From assembly GCF_050947875.1 (NCBI RefSeq), contig NC_134569.1, forward strand, positions 37,175,277 to 37,239,276: a DNA stretch of 64,000 bases, read 5' to 3'. This DNA comes from Dermacentor variabilis. Taxonomy: Eukaryota; Arthropoda; Arachnida; Ixodida; Ixodidae. The translations under genes were made by a program, and so were the position numbers. This document shows, piece after piece, positions 53,172 to 63,944 of this stretch (positions are counted from its first letter, which is position 1; every line of letters begins with the position of its first letter). Under the pieces are notes generated by a model. The model saw only the letters and a program-made list of their open reading frames with translations. It was not told the origin of the DNA and searched no databases.

Positions 53172-54090
53172 TGTTTGGATCCGACACTGGAGCGATCTGT
53201 TGGGAACTCGGCGCTGACGCCCGTGGTTGTACCTGGGTCGCAAGCCCCAAGGGTAGCGTTGGCCTGGCGGCCTGGGGTACAACTGGAAGCATCCGAAGGT
53301 CCCGGCAAAGCATGAGTCGACTGGTAACAACGAAACAACTTGTTTATTTTAACATCGCAAAGAGTTGGTGGTCAGGTTTGACCGAAGTAGAGAGACGGGA
53401 GAGCACTTCACTCAACAGAAGAAATCGGAGCCCTCCTTTTGGCGTCCGGGGGCAGCTGTTTTTATACTCTCACAGTTGAGGGCAAGAAGGAACCCCTCAA
53501 AAGACGAGCACGTGAATGTACAATGGGCTAATGGTGACGCACACTGTCGTGGCGCTGCGCACGATCTCGTAGCACCCTGTCGTGGCGCTGCGCACGATCT
53601 CGTAGCACCCTGTCGTGGCGCTGCACACGATCTCGTAGCACCCTGTCGTGGCGCTGCGCACGATCTCGTAGCATCCTGTCGTGGCGCTGCGCACGATCTC
53701 GTAGCACCCTGTCGTGGCGCTGCCGGTCGGACACAATGACTGAAACGAGAGGATGGTCCCTGCTTTGGCATCGCTTGTTTCGGGCATAATGACTGGAACG
53801 AGATCCCTGCTTTGGCATCGCCTGTTTCGGGCCCAATAGCTGGAATGAGATCCCTGCTTTGGCATCGCCTGTTTCGGGCACAATGACTGGAACGAGATCC
53901 CTGCTTTGGCATCGCCTGTTTCGGGCCCAATAACTGGAATGCGAGGAGGATCCCTAGGCGGTCGCATCGCCGCAGACGCGCCTGGAAACACCTGGCGATG
54001 AGTGTTGCGGCGACGACGATCGGGCCAAAATGTCTGCCGCCCCGCCGCAGTCGCGCCGGCAAAACCACGTGTCGCAGGCGAAACGCAACA
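53172..54090 (-). repeat. 5' LTR of element B
   Basis: 919 bp with the same two U3 arrays as the 3' LTR (53546-53727 and 53758-53944), a TATA box (53459-53466) and AATAAA (53343-53348), both on the minus strand. Confidence 0.95.
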
Positions 54091-54434
54091 GCACCTGCAT
54101 GTATTCGAAGTTTCTGGAATGTTATCGATGCTTTTATCCGCTGTCTGTGTCCGAACCTTGTGTAATCTGATCGCATGTGTGCGCGACGCGAATAATGTAG
54201 AACTTTGTGGAAGGCACGCGGGTCCCAACGATTAGTCTGGAACATTCGACGATTGATGTATAAAAGCCGACGCGCTTGACCCGTTGATCAGATTTTCGGC
54301 GATCGCCGACCGTGCTCGCCGCTATCATTGTGCTATAAGCGTAGCCTGTTTTTGTGGGCACAGGTTCGCCCAATAAAAGTTACTTTTGTATTTCACTGTA
54401 TTGCTGCTTTCTTCAACGTCGCTACCACGTGACA
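54091..54434 (+). repeat. 3' LTR of element C, right part
   Basis: Starts with the duplicated GCAC and continues the LTR from CTGCATGTATTCGAAG to CACGTGACA. It keeps TATAAAA (54259-54265) and AATAAAA near 54372. The element C target duplication ATAC follows. Confidence 0.92.
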
Positions 54435-54438
54435 ATAC

Positions 54439-55101
54439 ATTGCTGTCTTTCCACTGCGATAACACGCATAGTAATATACGAGACTTTCGGCACCGGTAAT
54501 TTTTTTCGTTTACGGGCTTATGAGCGGCGGCACCACAGCGGTTTGAGAACTACGAGGCATTCAGCGCATGCCGTGATAGGAAACCCTCTCTCGCTTCAAG
54601 CTTGAACCCGGATGAGTTGCTTCTCGGCGCAGCCGCTAGGGGGCGAGCATTTAGTTGGAGTCGATAATACACTACACCACCTCTTTTCTTTCGGCTACTT
54701 CTAAGAGCAGTATGGCACACCGCAGGCACTCAGGAACATCAACACACTTGTTTGATACAGGAATAGAATATTTTCTTGGGCGAGTTCGTTCATAACTTAG
54801 AAGGAAATAAAACCGCCAAAGTAAGAAGGACGAGACAAATGCCCAGGATTGGCCAAATATACCGCTCCTGCGCTGCTAACACGGCACTTTCTTATTACAT
54901 TTATACCATCTAGTAGAACCAGCAAAGCTGCGATGTTACCCATCGCTTCGGTTACCCAATAATTTTTCACTCTTGGAAGTAGGCTGATCTTACCTTTACA
55001 GCTTGCAGTCGCAGTCAAAAAACGCGGCACAATGATATCCCGGGCTCTCGACACTTCTATTTCTGGAGTTTACCGCGACGCAGTGCACACACATGGCACC
55101 T
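54439..55101. other. Spacer
   Basis: No gene or element recognised. Confidence 0.6.
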
Positions 55102-55132
55102 AGGGTGCCTCGATGTAGCGCGCCGCCGTACA
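55102..55132. repeat. Left copy of a 31-bp inverted repeat
   Basis: AGGGTGCCTCGATGTAGCGC and the following bases match the reverse complement of the segment at about 56536-56565 with one mismatch (23 bp perfect, 55102-55124 with 56543-56565). The pair encloses about 1.4 kb that contains the THAP-like exon. Confidence 0.8.
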
Positions 55133-55537
55133 GGGTGGAGACACTGCCTTCGTGACCGCCATATCGGGGCGAACGCAAATACGGTGGGCAAAGGAGCGTC
55201 GGCCGACATTCTTGTTTAGCATGTGCTTGCGCCAGTAAATTCAGGTGTGCAGAGGTCTTGCACATTTACTCGCAAGGCTAAGCGCTTCTTGCACACAGAA
55301 ATAGAATAGCGTATGCTTGCATGCATAGATGACTACTCTGCAGCTAGGTCCGCGTTGGCCAACTGGGATGCTCAAACCGATGAATTGCTTGGCTAGATTG
55401 CTTTATAAAGGAACGCCTTTCGATGCTGTCGGGCATGAGAGTTGATCAGGTGCATAACATGCAGTAGGCTTCAAGTGCGTCTCTTGCTACAAATCAGCAA
55501 CCAGTTGACGTTGAGTTGAGTCCCCTAAAAGAAACAC

Positions 55538-55543
55538 TTTATT
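55538..55543 (-). terminator. Possible polyadenylation signal
   Basis: AATAAA on the minus strand (in AGCCTAATAAAGTGTTTC), about 380 bp downstream of the THAP-like exon in the same direction. A GT/T-rich stretch follows. Linkage to that exon is inference. Confidence 0.3.
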
Positions 55544-55922
55544 AGGCTGACTTGCGCCTAAGAACTGCACAACTTCGCGGCGGCGATAGCAGCAAACGTG
55601 CTCGGCTGTCATCGATGAACAGTACCCGCCACTCTCGACCGAGCTCAATTTAAAGCCGGTAAAGAAACTTCGAGATAACATGATAAAGACGACGACAAAA
55701 TCTCGGAACCCGACATAGTCGAGCGTGACTCGGATCAATCGAGATATATCTGGTCGCATCTTGCGTCACAGAAAAACTGATAATGCGGCGTGCCGGCCGC
55801 TTTAGGAATGATCGAACAAACAAAAACAAGCTTCACGACATTATTCTAACCACACAATGCTGGTATCTAAAAGCGGACAGGTGCAATACTCATATAAGAA
55901 ACAGATAGGTGTTATGGCTTAC

Positions 55923-56075
55923 CTCGAAGATCTTCGAGTTATCATTCGCATTCCAGTCTTTACGTCTCACTTTCGCCTCCCATACTTTTCTCCATTCCTC
56001 ATCACGGGGAAAGCGAAAACAGCGCATACCTTCCGTTGCCGAGCCGGCACACAGCGCTAGACAACACCCTGACAT
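55923..56075 (-). CDS. Candidate first exon of a THAP-domain protein
   Basis: Starting at an ATG (56075-56073, context GCCAGCATG), 51 codons run to a textbook splice donor (GAG followed by GTAAGC, intron GT at 55922-55921). The peptide MSGCCLALCAGS, then MRCFRFPRDEEWRKVWEAKV, then WNANDNSKIFE has the layout of a THAP zinc finger: N-terminal cysteines, an FRFP core, and a W near the end. THAP domains bind DNA and occur in transcription factors and P-element-type transposases. The third zinc ligand, normally Cys in a SKIC-type motif, is Phe here. Upstream on the minus strand are GCCATATTGGGC and an initiator-like TTCAGTC 18 bp before the ATG. No second exon was identified. It may be a host gene start, a domesticated or defective transposase, or a pseudogene. 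Confidence 0.45.
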
Positions 56076-56534
56076 GCTGGCTTTTACGACTGAACACAGT
56101 TCAATCGCCCAGCAACTGGCGCACAACACAGCAGCTGCGCAAACTTCCCAACAGCGCTGCTTTACCAGCGCTGGAAGGAACGGGCGCAGCAAGCGACTCG
56201 GCCCAATATGGCGACTTCGGAGCAAAACGACAGCGCGGCGCAGGCTAGAAGGTGTCACCACCCTATACACTCTAAAACAAAATTACACCCTTTGGGTTGT
56301 ACCTTGCAACACAACAATGAAAGTCATTTGTTTTAACCGATTTTTTCTTTCTTTAACGCTACGAGCCCGGTACTTCCCAGTACGAACGGCGTGCGCGTTA
56401 TCAACATGACATAGCATTCCCAACAGGAAAGTAGCGGGCGCGGCGTTTTCAAGAAAGGAAACGCAAACAAGGTAGATGACGATCATCGTTGTGCGGCAGC
56501 TATATGCCCCAAACGGTCTACCTTTGTCTAAGAG

Positions 56535-56567
56535 TGTACGCCGGCGCGCTACATCGAGGCACCCTAT
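56535..56567. repeat. Right copy of the 31-bp inverted repeat
   Basis: GTACGCCGGCGCGCTACATC and on, the inverted partner of 55102-55132. Flanking similarity (TGGCACC versus TGGTGCC beyond the repeat) suggests that the copies share a little more sequence. No target duplication is evident. Confidence 0.8.
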
Positions 56568-56791
56568 TGGCACCAAGAGCTAGGCAAGGAAAAAAAGGAG
56601 GAGCGTATCTTGGAAAACCTAAAAGAAAAGAGGAGGTTAGCAGAGGCAGAGGAGATGGTAGAGTACCGTGTGCATTTTATCGTTGAAACACTATACTCTT
56701 CTGGCCGTCGCAAATGCGTTCCAAAATAAGAATCGGCGTTTTTGTCTATCTTATTCCTTGGCTGCTGTCTTCCTGTCCCTTAGTGTTACAC
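56568..56791. other. Spacer
   Basis: Nothing recognised. The last 11 bp (56781-56791) are the SINE target site. Confidence 0.6.
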
Positions 56792-57030
56792 ACCCGCCGT
56801 GGTTGCTCAGTGGCTATGGTGTTGGGCTGCTGAGCACGAGGTCGCGGGATCGAATTCCGGCCACGGCGGCCGCATTTCGATGGGGGCGAAATGCGAAAAC
56901 ACCCGTGTGCTTAGATTTAGGTGCACGTTAAAGAACCCCAGGTGGTCAAAATTTCCGGAGTCCTCCACTACGGCGTGCCTCATAATCAGAAAGTGGTTTT
57001 GGCACGTAAAACCCCAAATATTATTATTAT
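56792..57030 (+). mobile_element. Complete Ruka-like SINE with perfect target duplication
   Basis: The tRNA-like head CCGCCGTGGTTGCTCAGTGG (A box) to GGTCGCGGGATCGAATTCCG (B box) is followed by the conserved body GCATTTCGATGGGGGCGAAA, then TTAGATTTAGGTGCACGTTA, then TTTTGGCACGTAAAACCCC. It ends in a short ATT tail. An 11-bp target duplication TAGTGTTACAC lies at 56781-56791 and 57031-57041. The match to the tick Ruka family is from memory of its body sequence. Confidence 0.9.
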
Positions 57031-57041
57031 TAGTGTTACAC

Positions 57042-57489
57042 CTATCAGAACTTCGTAGCATATTATTATTATTTTGAAAACATATACATTTCACTGGAAA
57101 GGAAAGCGGGGACAAGGCTACCAATCGTGACCTGCTACTCAGCTAAGCAACACACCATTAAGAACTTACCTACAAATGGTCACAAGATCATTTCTAAAAT
57201 TATGAAACGTAACGGCACTGCTGGGCATGGTTCTCGAGATTTTGATTTGAACCGGCTGACAAAGTAATGAACCCAGTGAGCGCAGCAGTCCAATGCTCAG
57301 TCCCAGGATGCAATGAAATCGCTGTACAATTACACTCTCACTCAGCCAGTGCTCTGACCTCGCCTGATTTATCACATCCTCCACATTTAAGGGGCCATGC
57401 CACGCACCTCACCTCCGACCCCTTAATGAACAGTGGTTGTATACATAGAACGGCGATGTGGACAATGCATGGCAACAAATAAACTTTCT
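57042..57489. other. Spacer
   Basis: No gene recognised. Confidence 0.6.
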
Positions 57490-57490
57490 A

Positions 57491-57584
<94 letters not shown>
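57490..57584. repeat. (ATT)n microsatellite
   Basis: About 31 uninterrupted ATT triplets. Confidence 0.97.
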
Positions 57585-57586
<2 letters not shown>

Positions 57587-58734
57587 TTCAGCACTTGCCG
57601 GAGAATACCCACCATATTTTGCTGGTTTTTGGAAAGTGCAACTTCTTTTGTTGCCTCTCTATTACGGTTGGTTGAAACGGCTTCAATGCACCGGTTCACA
57701 ACAGAAAGAGATAGAAAGAAGGGTGAATCAACGCCCCACCCACATTTGAACTTACCTGCATGGTAAAAAGCGGGCCATAGATGCAACACTCTGTTCATTT
57801 ACGTCCCAGACGCTAGCACACAAGCAAGCGCATAAATCTTTAGGCCCGCCCCAGGATATCGCACCTTTGCGAGGGAGAGTAAATTTGGAAATGAGCTCCG
57901 GGAGCCGAAATGTAGGCTGTGCCAGAACGCGAGGGCGAGCGTGGGGGAGGGGTAGTGTATGCTGGCACTTCAGACGGCGGTGGTTCCTCCCCTCGAGAGT
58001 TATTCTGCCCGACGCGGTCCGAAATATTTAACCGGAGTGCTGGTCCTCGCGAAAAGCGTCTCCTCGCATCGCGTGAGTGTTGCGTAGCTCGTCATTCTCT
58101 CTGACTGTTTTGCTTCCGGCTATAGGGAAGACAGCAAGACGAGCACAAATTTTAGTTATTCCTTTCATTTACATTCCACGTAAATTATCGTTGAAGCGCG
58201 AGTGGTCGCTGGTGTGTTTCGTTTGCTGCGCGTCAGTAAATCTCCTTTCTTTCTTCATTATTTTTTTTTTCTATTTTGCTGAAATAGGCGGAAGCAGTCC
58301 GCCAGCGTTGCAAGCGCTCAGTGGTGTGCGCCTGCGTTGCGGCAGCAATCTTGAAATGAACCGTTGTCAGTGCTTAACGGCACGGCGTGTCTTCGTAACT
58401 GTGATTGAGAGTTATTGAAAATTAAGTTGCCATCACAGTGTAACGCCAGTCGTTTGCTAACGCGCTCGTCTGCCGTTTCCTCGCTTGTTATGCGCGTCTG
58501 TAAATGTTTGGATACCAGCACGTGCGGCGGGTTTTTATGAGTGCTCTCACGATGGCCTTGTTGGCAACAGACACGCGTTATGTAGAAGGTCATTTTACAA
58601 GGAAAGAACTTAGATTGGTTTTCGGTGCTCAGGTTAAGGAAACACGCTTGAGAGCGCCAGGAAATTGGATATACTGACGAGATTTAAATATTTTCGAGCA
58701 ACGTGTCACGCGCGCTTTGTTTATGCCGCTTTCC
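57585..58734. other. Spacer; CpG-rich near 57890-58090
   Basis: No gene recognised. The CpG-rich patch (GAAAAGCGTCTCCTCGCATC) could be regulatory but has no core promoter motif that I can defend. Confidence 0.5.
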
Positions 58735-59879
58735 TTCTTCATCATATTATCATTGTTATCAAGTTGTTGCTCGGCGTAAGATTATCTGCTGCTCTGTTTC
58801 TGCATGTTAAGGGAGCATATGATAACAACGCACGAAGCAATCTTCAGCACGTTAGAGGCAGTAGGACTTGGCGGCAAGATCTATTTCTGTATTAGTAACT
58901 ACCTAAAAAGAAGATAATTTTTCGTACTTATATACTGAGGTTGGCACAACCTCCCAGCATTACAGTAACCGTGGGGTCTCTCAGGGTCGAGTGCTGAGCC
59001 CAACGCTCTTCAATTTAACACTCATGGACTCGCTGACATCCTTCTATGCGCCATGCGGCTCTCCATCTATGCCTACGACATTTGTATTTGGACGTCGGGT
59101 GTGACACGACTTCAGCTTCGCGCTCGGCATCAGAAGGCAGGCGCTTTAACATCATCGTACCTTCGGGAAGAAGGACTTCAAGTATCATGGGAAAAGTGTG
59201 CAGTGGTGGCATTTGCCAGGAAACCAGTGTGATACGTGATATACGTGATATCCATCGGTGGACAGCTGATCTCGTACAGCACATGTGACAGATTTTTTGG
59301 GGGGTGGTTATTAACAGAAATCTCTCCTGGACCCCTCATGTGAATTATGTGAAAAAACTACTGACGGCCATATGTTTAGGTTCCTAGCAATAAAGACCTG
59401 GAGAGCGTCAATACAATCTATGCTGCAACTGTATAGGGTCATCTTTATTGGATTCCTGCGGTATAGCCGGTACCGGTCATCTCCAACACCTGCAGAACTA
59501 ACCTAAATACAATCTAAGGTATTCAGACCAAGCCCTGCGGATGTGCCTTTGTCTACCACGGAGCACGTCAACGCAAAAGTTATTGCAGTCGCTCAAGATT
59601 GCACTATCAGAACACACATTACCATTACAACAATACGTTTGCATATAAGACACTTCGCCCGGAGGTACCGCTGAGCTGAAGCTACACGGCCACTTCCCCG
59701 CTCCGGACTTAAAGCTAACACATTTATGCGCAGCCCCTAGAAGAGCGGAACGAAGGCTGATGAGGACCAATGGCGACCCACCAATGAAGACTATATATAA
59801 CAGAATTAACGCATTGATTCGTCGTTACACAATGAGACTAAGAAGATATGAATGGGGAGCATTTTGTTCAAGGCTCTAG
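58735..59879 (+). pseudogene. Degenerate I/R1-group LINE: RT palm to C-terminal fragment
   Basis: Frame-hopping reading gives KGAYDN, AILSTLEAVGLGGKIYFCI, SNYLKR, then the RT motif VSQGRVLSPTLFNL, and a FARKPV-like thumb region. It then gives the post-RT stretch LRMCLCLPRSTSTQKLLQSL-like, ERRLMRTNGDPPMKTIYNRI. Many stops and indels interrupt it. This is the second half of an RT and the linker towards RNase H of an I/R1-type LINE. A further piece of the same family follows immediately. Confidence 0.65.
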
Positions 59880-61925
59880 GTCTTCACGCCAGTGCCAGGG
59901 ATACGGTGGGTCGTTAATGACCTTGCTGGAAACTTTCGACCAACTAAGCCATTTGAAGCCCTAGTATTGAGGTTAGGCAAGACGCTCGCTCCTCTTGCGA
60001 ATGTCCTTGCTCAAGTATACTCTGCCGGCAGATCAGTCGGCACAACTATAGGCACAACCAACGCGCCTCCGCCACTACCGTCTTCTCTCATGGAGGCTCC
60101 TTTCTCACTGAGAGAGTTGGAACTAACTATGAGCAGCCTTCGAAGTCGTTGTGCGATGGGACCTGACCTTATCAGTAATTAGATGCTGACTAGCCTAGTA
60201 TGAGATACGACGTGATCCACTGAAATTTTTCAACGAAGTGTGGGCCAGAGGAGATACCCTGCATGTATGGAAGGTAGCATGGGTGGTACGGGTTCTGGAT
60301 ACTGAAAGAAATCCTGCATCTCTGGACTCGTACAGACCGGTATTGCTGACCTCCTGTACAGCGAAGCTAATAGAGAAGATGGCGCACACGAAACTAACTT
60401 GTTAGGTCTAGCAGGGTCGGAAACTAACATCGTGCATGATTGCGTTCCGGCAGCGTCTAGGTGCCCAAGACAATGTGCTGGACCACCTAAGTCACATATA
60501 ACATTACAATGCAGACGCCCTGTCGACACTTGCTGTGTTTATGGATGTTTCTAAGGCTTACGACTACGTTTCTCAAACAGCCATCATCAGCCAGTTACAA
60601 GTTATAGGCGTCACGGGTCATCTCTTGCACTTCATACATACGTTTCTCAATGATCGCCGCATCACAGTTTTAGCGATGAAATTGGCATATTTAGCGGCGT
60701 ACGACACGGGAGTATTTTATCTACTTTATTGTTTAGCCTCGCCATGGCGAGCCTCCCAAAAGTACTAAGAATGATATCTGCATATGGCTCTCCGGCCACC
60801 AGCATCGTCGCCTCGCACGAATAGCCCAGGGAACAGTAAATGCCATTCAGGCCAGTTGACCATGCTTGTCTTATCACTGTCAGCAGAGAAATCATGATTC
60901 AGACTATTTCATGGAACTAAAGGGAAATCTACAGCTTGCAGCTGTACTTGAACGGGTGCCAGATTCGACAAGTCGCCAACGTCTGATTTCTTGGCATTAC
61001 CTTGGGCCACAAGCTACTCTGGCGCCGCGCTGTTGACCACGCTACGACTACATGCAGCATTGGTCGCAAGTCAGATCCTATGCCAGCTACCTCTGATGTC
61101 ACCCTCAGATACTCAATAGGAGCGCTTAGAAGCCATACACAGAAAATCACTTCGGCTGTGCTTGGGAGTCCCTAAGCCGGCATCGAACAAAAAAGTCTTC
61201 TACGAATCTGAGTCACGCCTCCTGCGACTTTAGGCTTCCCAGATTCTCATTACCGAGCTACTACGTTTTAGTGAGTCTTCGCCCCGCAAAGCCCTCTTCA
61301 GACGTGTATGTAGCAGGCCGCGTTCACATTTTTATGCAGCACTGAACACGCTTCGAGATTTAAGATTGCGCTGCTCGAGACAGAGGGAAAAGGCAGACCT
61401 ACCCTGGACATTTCAGAATATCGCAAGCAACTGAAGTTTACCACGACTGCAATCAAAGAGTTGCATTCCATCTGCACAAGCCAAGTCACTAGTTCTGGAA
61501 CATTTGGACATGACTTACCTGAATCACCTCCAAGTAAACACAGATGGCTCGTTCAAATCAAATGAAGACCGCTGCGCAGGTGCATTCTAGGTATATTCCC
61601 TCTCTGAGATATGCATGGTCTGGCCATCTGGACTGTATAGCTTCGTCGACAACTGTAGAAGGCGTGGCAATAGCCGCTGCTCTGCGCTAACTAAAGACAT
61701 TGCCTCCATAGAGTATAGCTCTCCTTACAGACTCAAAAGCCGCGTTGCAACTACTCTACCGTGGTCTACCGTCCATCAAGTTCCCGTGCGAATGACTAGC
61801 CCTCGTGAAAGAACTCGGCAGCAAAGACTTCATGATAAAGTTTCAGTGGATTCCCTCCCACATTGGTAATGCTGGCAATGAAAAAGCTGGTGCTCTTGCA
61901 TACATACGCAGCACTCCTTTATCCT
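59880..61925 (+). pseudogene. Degenerate I/R1-group LINE: pre-RT, RT and RNase H
   Basis: The pre-RT segment PFSLRELELTMSSLRSRCAM, then GPDLISN, opens an RT (NPASLDSYRPV-like, RQRLGAQDNVLDHL, FMDVSKAYDYVSQTAI, VRHGSILSTLLFSL). A linker follows, then RNase H (QVNTDGSFKSNEDRCAGAF at about 61530, LLTDSKAALQLLYRG-like, FQWIPSHIGNAGNEKAGAL at about 61843-61895). RNase H after RT is the mark of the I/R1 superfamily. Many stops and frameshifts make it dead. A different LINE begins inside the last RNase H motif. Confidence 0.7.
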
Positions 61926-63944
61926 CCCAAAGCAAGGCCCCAAAAAGTAACCAAGTTAAAAAATTTGACATTTGAAATCCTTTTGGGTCACTCTCGGATC
62001 CACCACATTGTTGATAAGTATGTGCCAATCATCACCATCCGACATCATAAAAATTCACCTTGGTTCACACATCGTCTTCGTCGTCTTAATAATAAGAAAA
62101 AACGTTTGTACCGCCAAGCAATGACCACACGTCTCCTGTCATCATGGAACAAGTACAAAAATTGTGATAAAGAGTATCAGTCCCTGCTTAAAACAACCCG
62201 TCGTAATTTCTTCACTCACGACCTGTCTACTATGTTAACCAATAATTCTCATAGATTCTGGCGCATTATCAATCCGAGTTCCTATCCTGATATAGTACTA
62301 ATTAATGCTGACGGACAACCAGTCACTGAAACTGAGTGTTCGCAGCTTCTAAACCATTCATTTTCATCAGTATTCACCAATGAAGATATAACTTCTTCGC
62401 CTATGTTAGAGCCATTGCCTAACATTTCCATGCCAGAAATTGTCATCAGTGATTCGGGTATTCTTGCCCTGTTGAATAACCTCAAAACTACTACTAGCTC
62501 TGATCATCTTGGTTTCAATAACAAGGTACTTAAAAACGCTTCTTTAAACATTTTTCAAGTGTTATCAGCCATGTTTTCACAATCATTATCATCTGGCATT
62601 ATTCCTCATGACTGGCGAATAGCTAAAGTAATACCAATATTTAAATCAGGTGATCGCTCTGTCCCACTTAACTATCGTCCTATCTCATTAACTAGCAACA
62701 TATGTAAACTTCTCGAGCACGTCATACACACACAAGTCATCAACTACCTAGAAGACCATGATATCATCTTCAAGTACCAGCACGGTTTTCGCAGGGGTTA
62801 TTCATGCGACACTCAGCTCGCCGGATTTACTAACGATATATTTTCCGCATTTAACGAAGGATTCCAAGTTGACGCAGTGTTTCTTGACTTCTCTAAAGCT
62901 TTTGATCGCGTTCCTCATCACAGGCTTCTAATCAAATTAACACACTTAAACATTCACACAAACGTTCTTGCATGGATTAAAGATTTTCTCTCCGACAGAC
63001 AACAGTTTACCTGTGCTAATGGCTGTAACTCTTCTTCTGTTCCTTTAACATCTGGAGTCCCCCACGGCAGCGTCCTCGGTCCCCTACTTTTCTTAATTTT
63101 CATTAATGATCTACCCAAATGTGTATCATCTCGAATTCGATTATTCGCAGATGATTGTGTTATATATCGTAATATTAGTAATGACGCTGACCGACTTTCC
63201 TTACAAACTGATCTTGATGCTGTGACCGCTTGGTGCTCTTCGTGGTTAATGTCTTTAAATACATCTAAAACCAAGCTAATGTCATTTACCAACCATTCCA
63301 CTCGACTTCCTACCACCTACTTTCTCAATAATGCTAGAGTAGAACTTGCGCCAACTTACAAGTATCTTGGCCTTCATCTTCAGTCTGACTTAACTTGGCA
63401 TTACCATATTAACACCGTCTTAGCATCAGCTAACCGAGCACTCGGTCTTCTTAAACGTAACCTCAAGCACGCACCTTCTCACTTAAAAAAACTTGCTTAT
63501 ATCACGCTGATCCGCCCAAAAATTGAATATGCTTCTGCCATATGGGATCCCGATCAAGCATACATAATCAACAACATTGAATCTTTGCAAAACCGTGCTG
63601 TTCGCTTCATCTTTTCCGATTATTCACGCTTCACCAGCGTCACATCGTTAAAACAACGTGCCGAGTTGGAATCACTATCACGTCGACACCAGTTTGCTCG
63701 CCTAACCTTATTTCATAAGCTTTATCACCATTCCACGCTTCACGAAGACTTCTTTTCACCACCCCCTGCAGTTTTCCCGCGCCGTGACCACGCTAACAAA
63801 GTAAAACGCATAATGTGCCGCTCGTCGCTCTACGCAAATTCTTTTATTCCTCGCACAATAATAGAATGGAATAACCTACCATCACACATAGCTACTGAAG
63901 TTAGCCTACCTTCTTTCCAAACTTTGTTGCAAGAAAACGGTTAG
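61863..63944 (+). CDS. Reverse transcriptase ORF of a CR1/Jockey-type LINE (partial)
   Basis: 693 codons without interruption. The first 25 or so codons read out-of-phase through the older LINE's RNase H DNA, so the annotated start is accidental. True LINE protein starts near FEILLGHSRIHHIVDKYVP, the segment linking endonuclease to RT. RT motifs follow: NYRPISLTSNICKLLEHVI; HGFRRGYSCDTQL; FLDFSKAFDRVPHHRLL (Asp 342); SGVPHGSVLGPLLFLIFIND; the catalytic FADD box (428-431); and the thumb SLNTSKTKLMSF and YKYLGLHLQSDLTW. The C-terminal region (YASAIWDP, LQNRAVRFI, YSRFTSVTSLKQRAELESLS, RRHQFARLTLFHKLYHHS) is typical of the group. RT would copy element RNA at a nicked target, but without its own endonuclease this copy cannot mobilise itself. 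Confidence 0.88.
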   Translation: MVMLAMKKLVLLHTYAALLYPPKARPQKVTKLKNLTFEILLGHSRIHHIVDKYVPIITIRHHKNSPWFTHRLRRLNNKKKRLYRQAMTTRLLSSWNKYKNCDKEYQSLLKTTRRNFFTHDLSTMLTNNSHRFWRIINPSSYPDIVLINADGQPVTETECSQLLNHSFSSVFTNEDITSSPMLEPLPNISMPEIVISDSGILALLNNLKTTTSSDHLGFNNKVLKNASLNIFQVLSAMFSQSLSSGIIPHDWRIAKVIPIFKSGDRSVPLNYRPISLTSNICKLLEHVIHTQVINYLEDHDIIFKYQHGFRRGYSCDTQLAGFTNDIFSAFNEGFQVDAVFLDFSKAFDRVPHHRLLIKLTHLNIHTNVLAWIKDFLSDRQQFTCANGCNSSSVPLTSGVPHGSVLGPLLFLIFINDLPKCVSSRIRLFADDCVIYRNISNDADRLSLQTDLDAVTAWCSSWLMSLNTSKTKLMSFTNHSTRLPTTYFLNNARVELAPTYKYLGLHLQSDLTWHYHINTVLASANRALGLLKRNLKHAPSHLKKLAYITLIRPKIEYASAIWDPDQAYIINNIESLQNRAVRFIFSDYSRFTSVTSLKQRAELESLSRRHQFARLTLFHKLYHHSTLHEDFFSPPPAVFPRRDHANKVKRIMCRSSLYANSFIPRTIIEWNNLPSHIATEVSLPSFQTLLQENG

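Larger units (their letters stand above)
46932..54090 (-). mobile_element. Element B: complete second copy of the INT-before-RT family
   Basis: 7159 bp on the minus strand, with LTRs at 53172-54090 (5', 919 bp) and 46932-47851 (3', 920 bp), TG...CA ends, and a 4-bp target duplication GCAC (46928-46931 and 54091-54094) inside the 3' LTR of element C. The leader, primer site, 1492-codon frame and pol-to-LTR segment all correspond to element A with few differences. The LTRs, however, carry two tandem arrays unlike the single array of element A. LTR-to-LTR differences are few by eye (a 1-bp indel plus a handful of substitutions), so this insertion is also fairly young. Confidence 0.95.
44013..54434 (+). 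mobile_element. Element C: internally deleted Ty3/gypsy element, split by element B
   Basis: The 5' LTR is 44013-44428. The 3' LTR begins at 46861, is interrupted at 46931 by element B, and resumes at 54095 to end at 54434. ATAC flanks the whole (44009-44012 and 54435-54438), proving one insertion event. The interior (44429-46860) holds gag, protease and the last third of integrase only; RT, RNase H and most of integrase are deleted at about 46200. LTRs differ by indels and many substitutions, so C is older than A and B. It is non-autonomous and dead. Confidence 0.93.
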
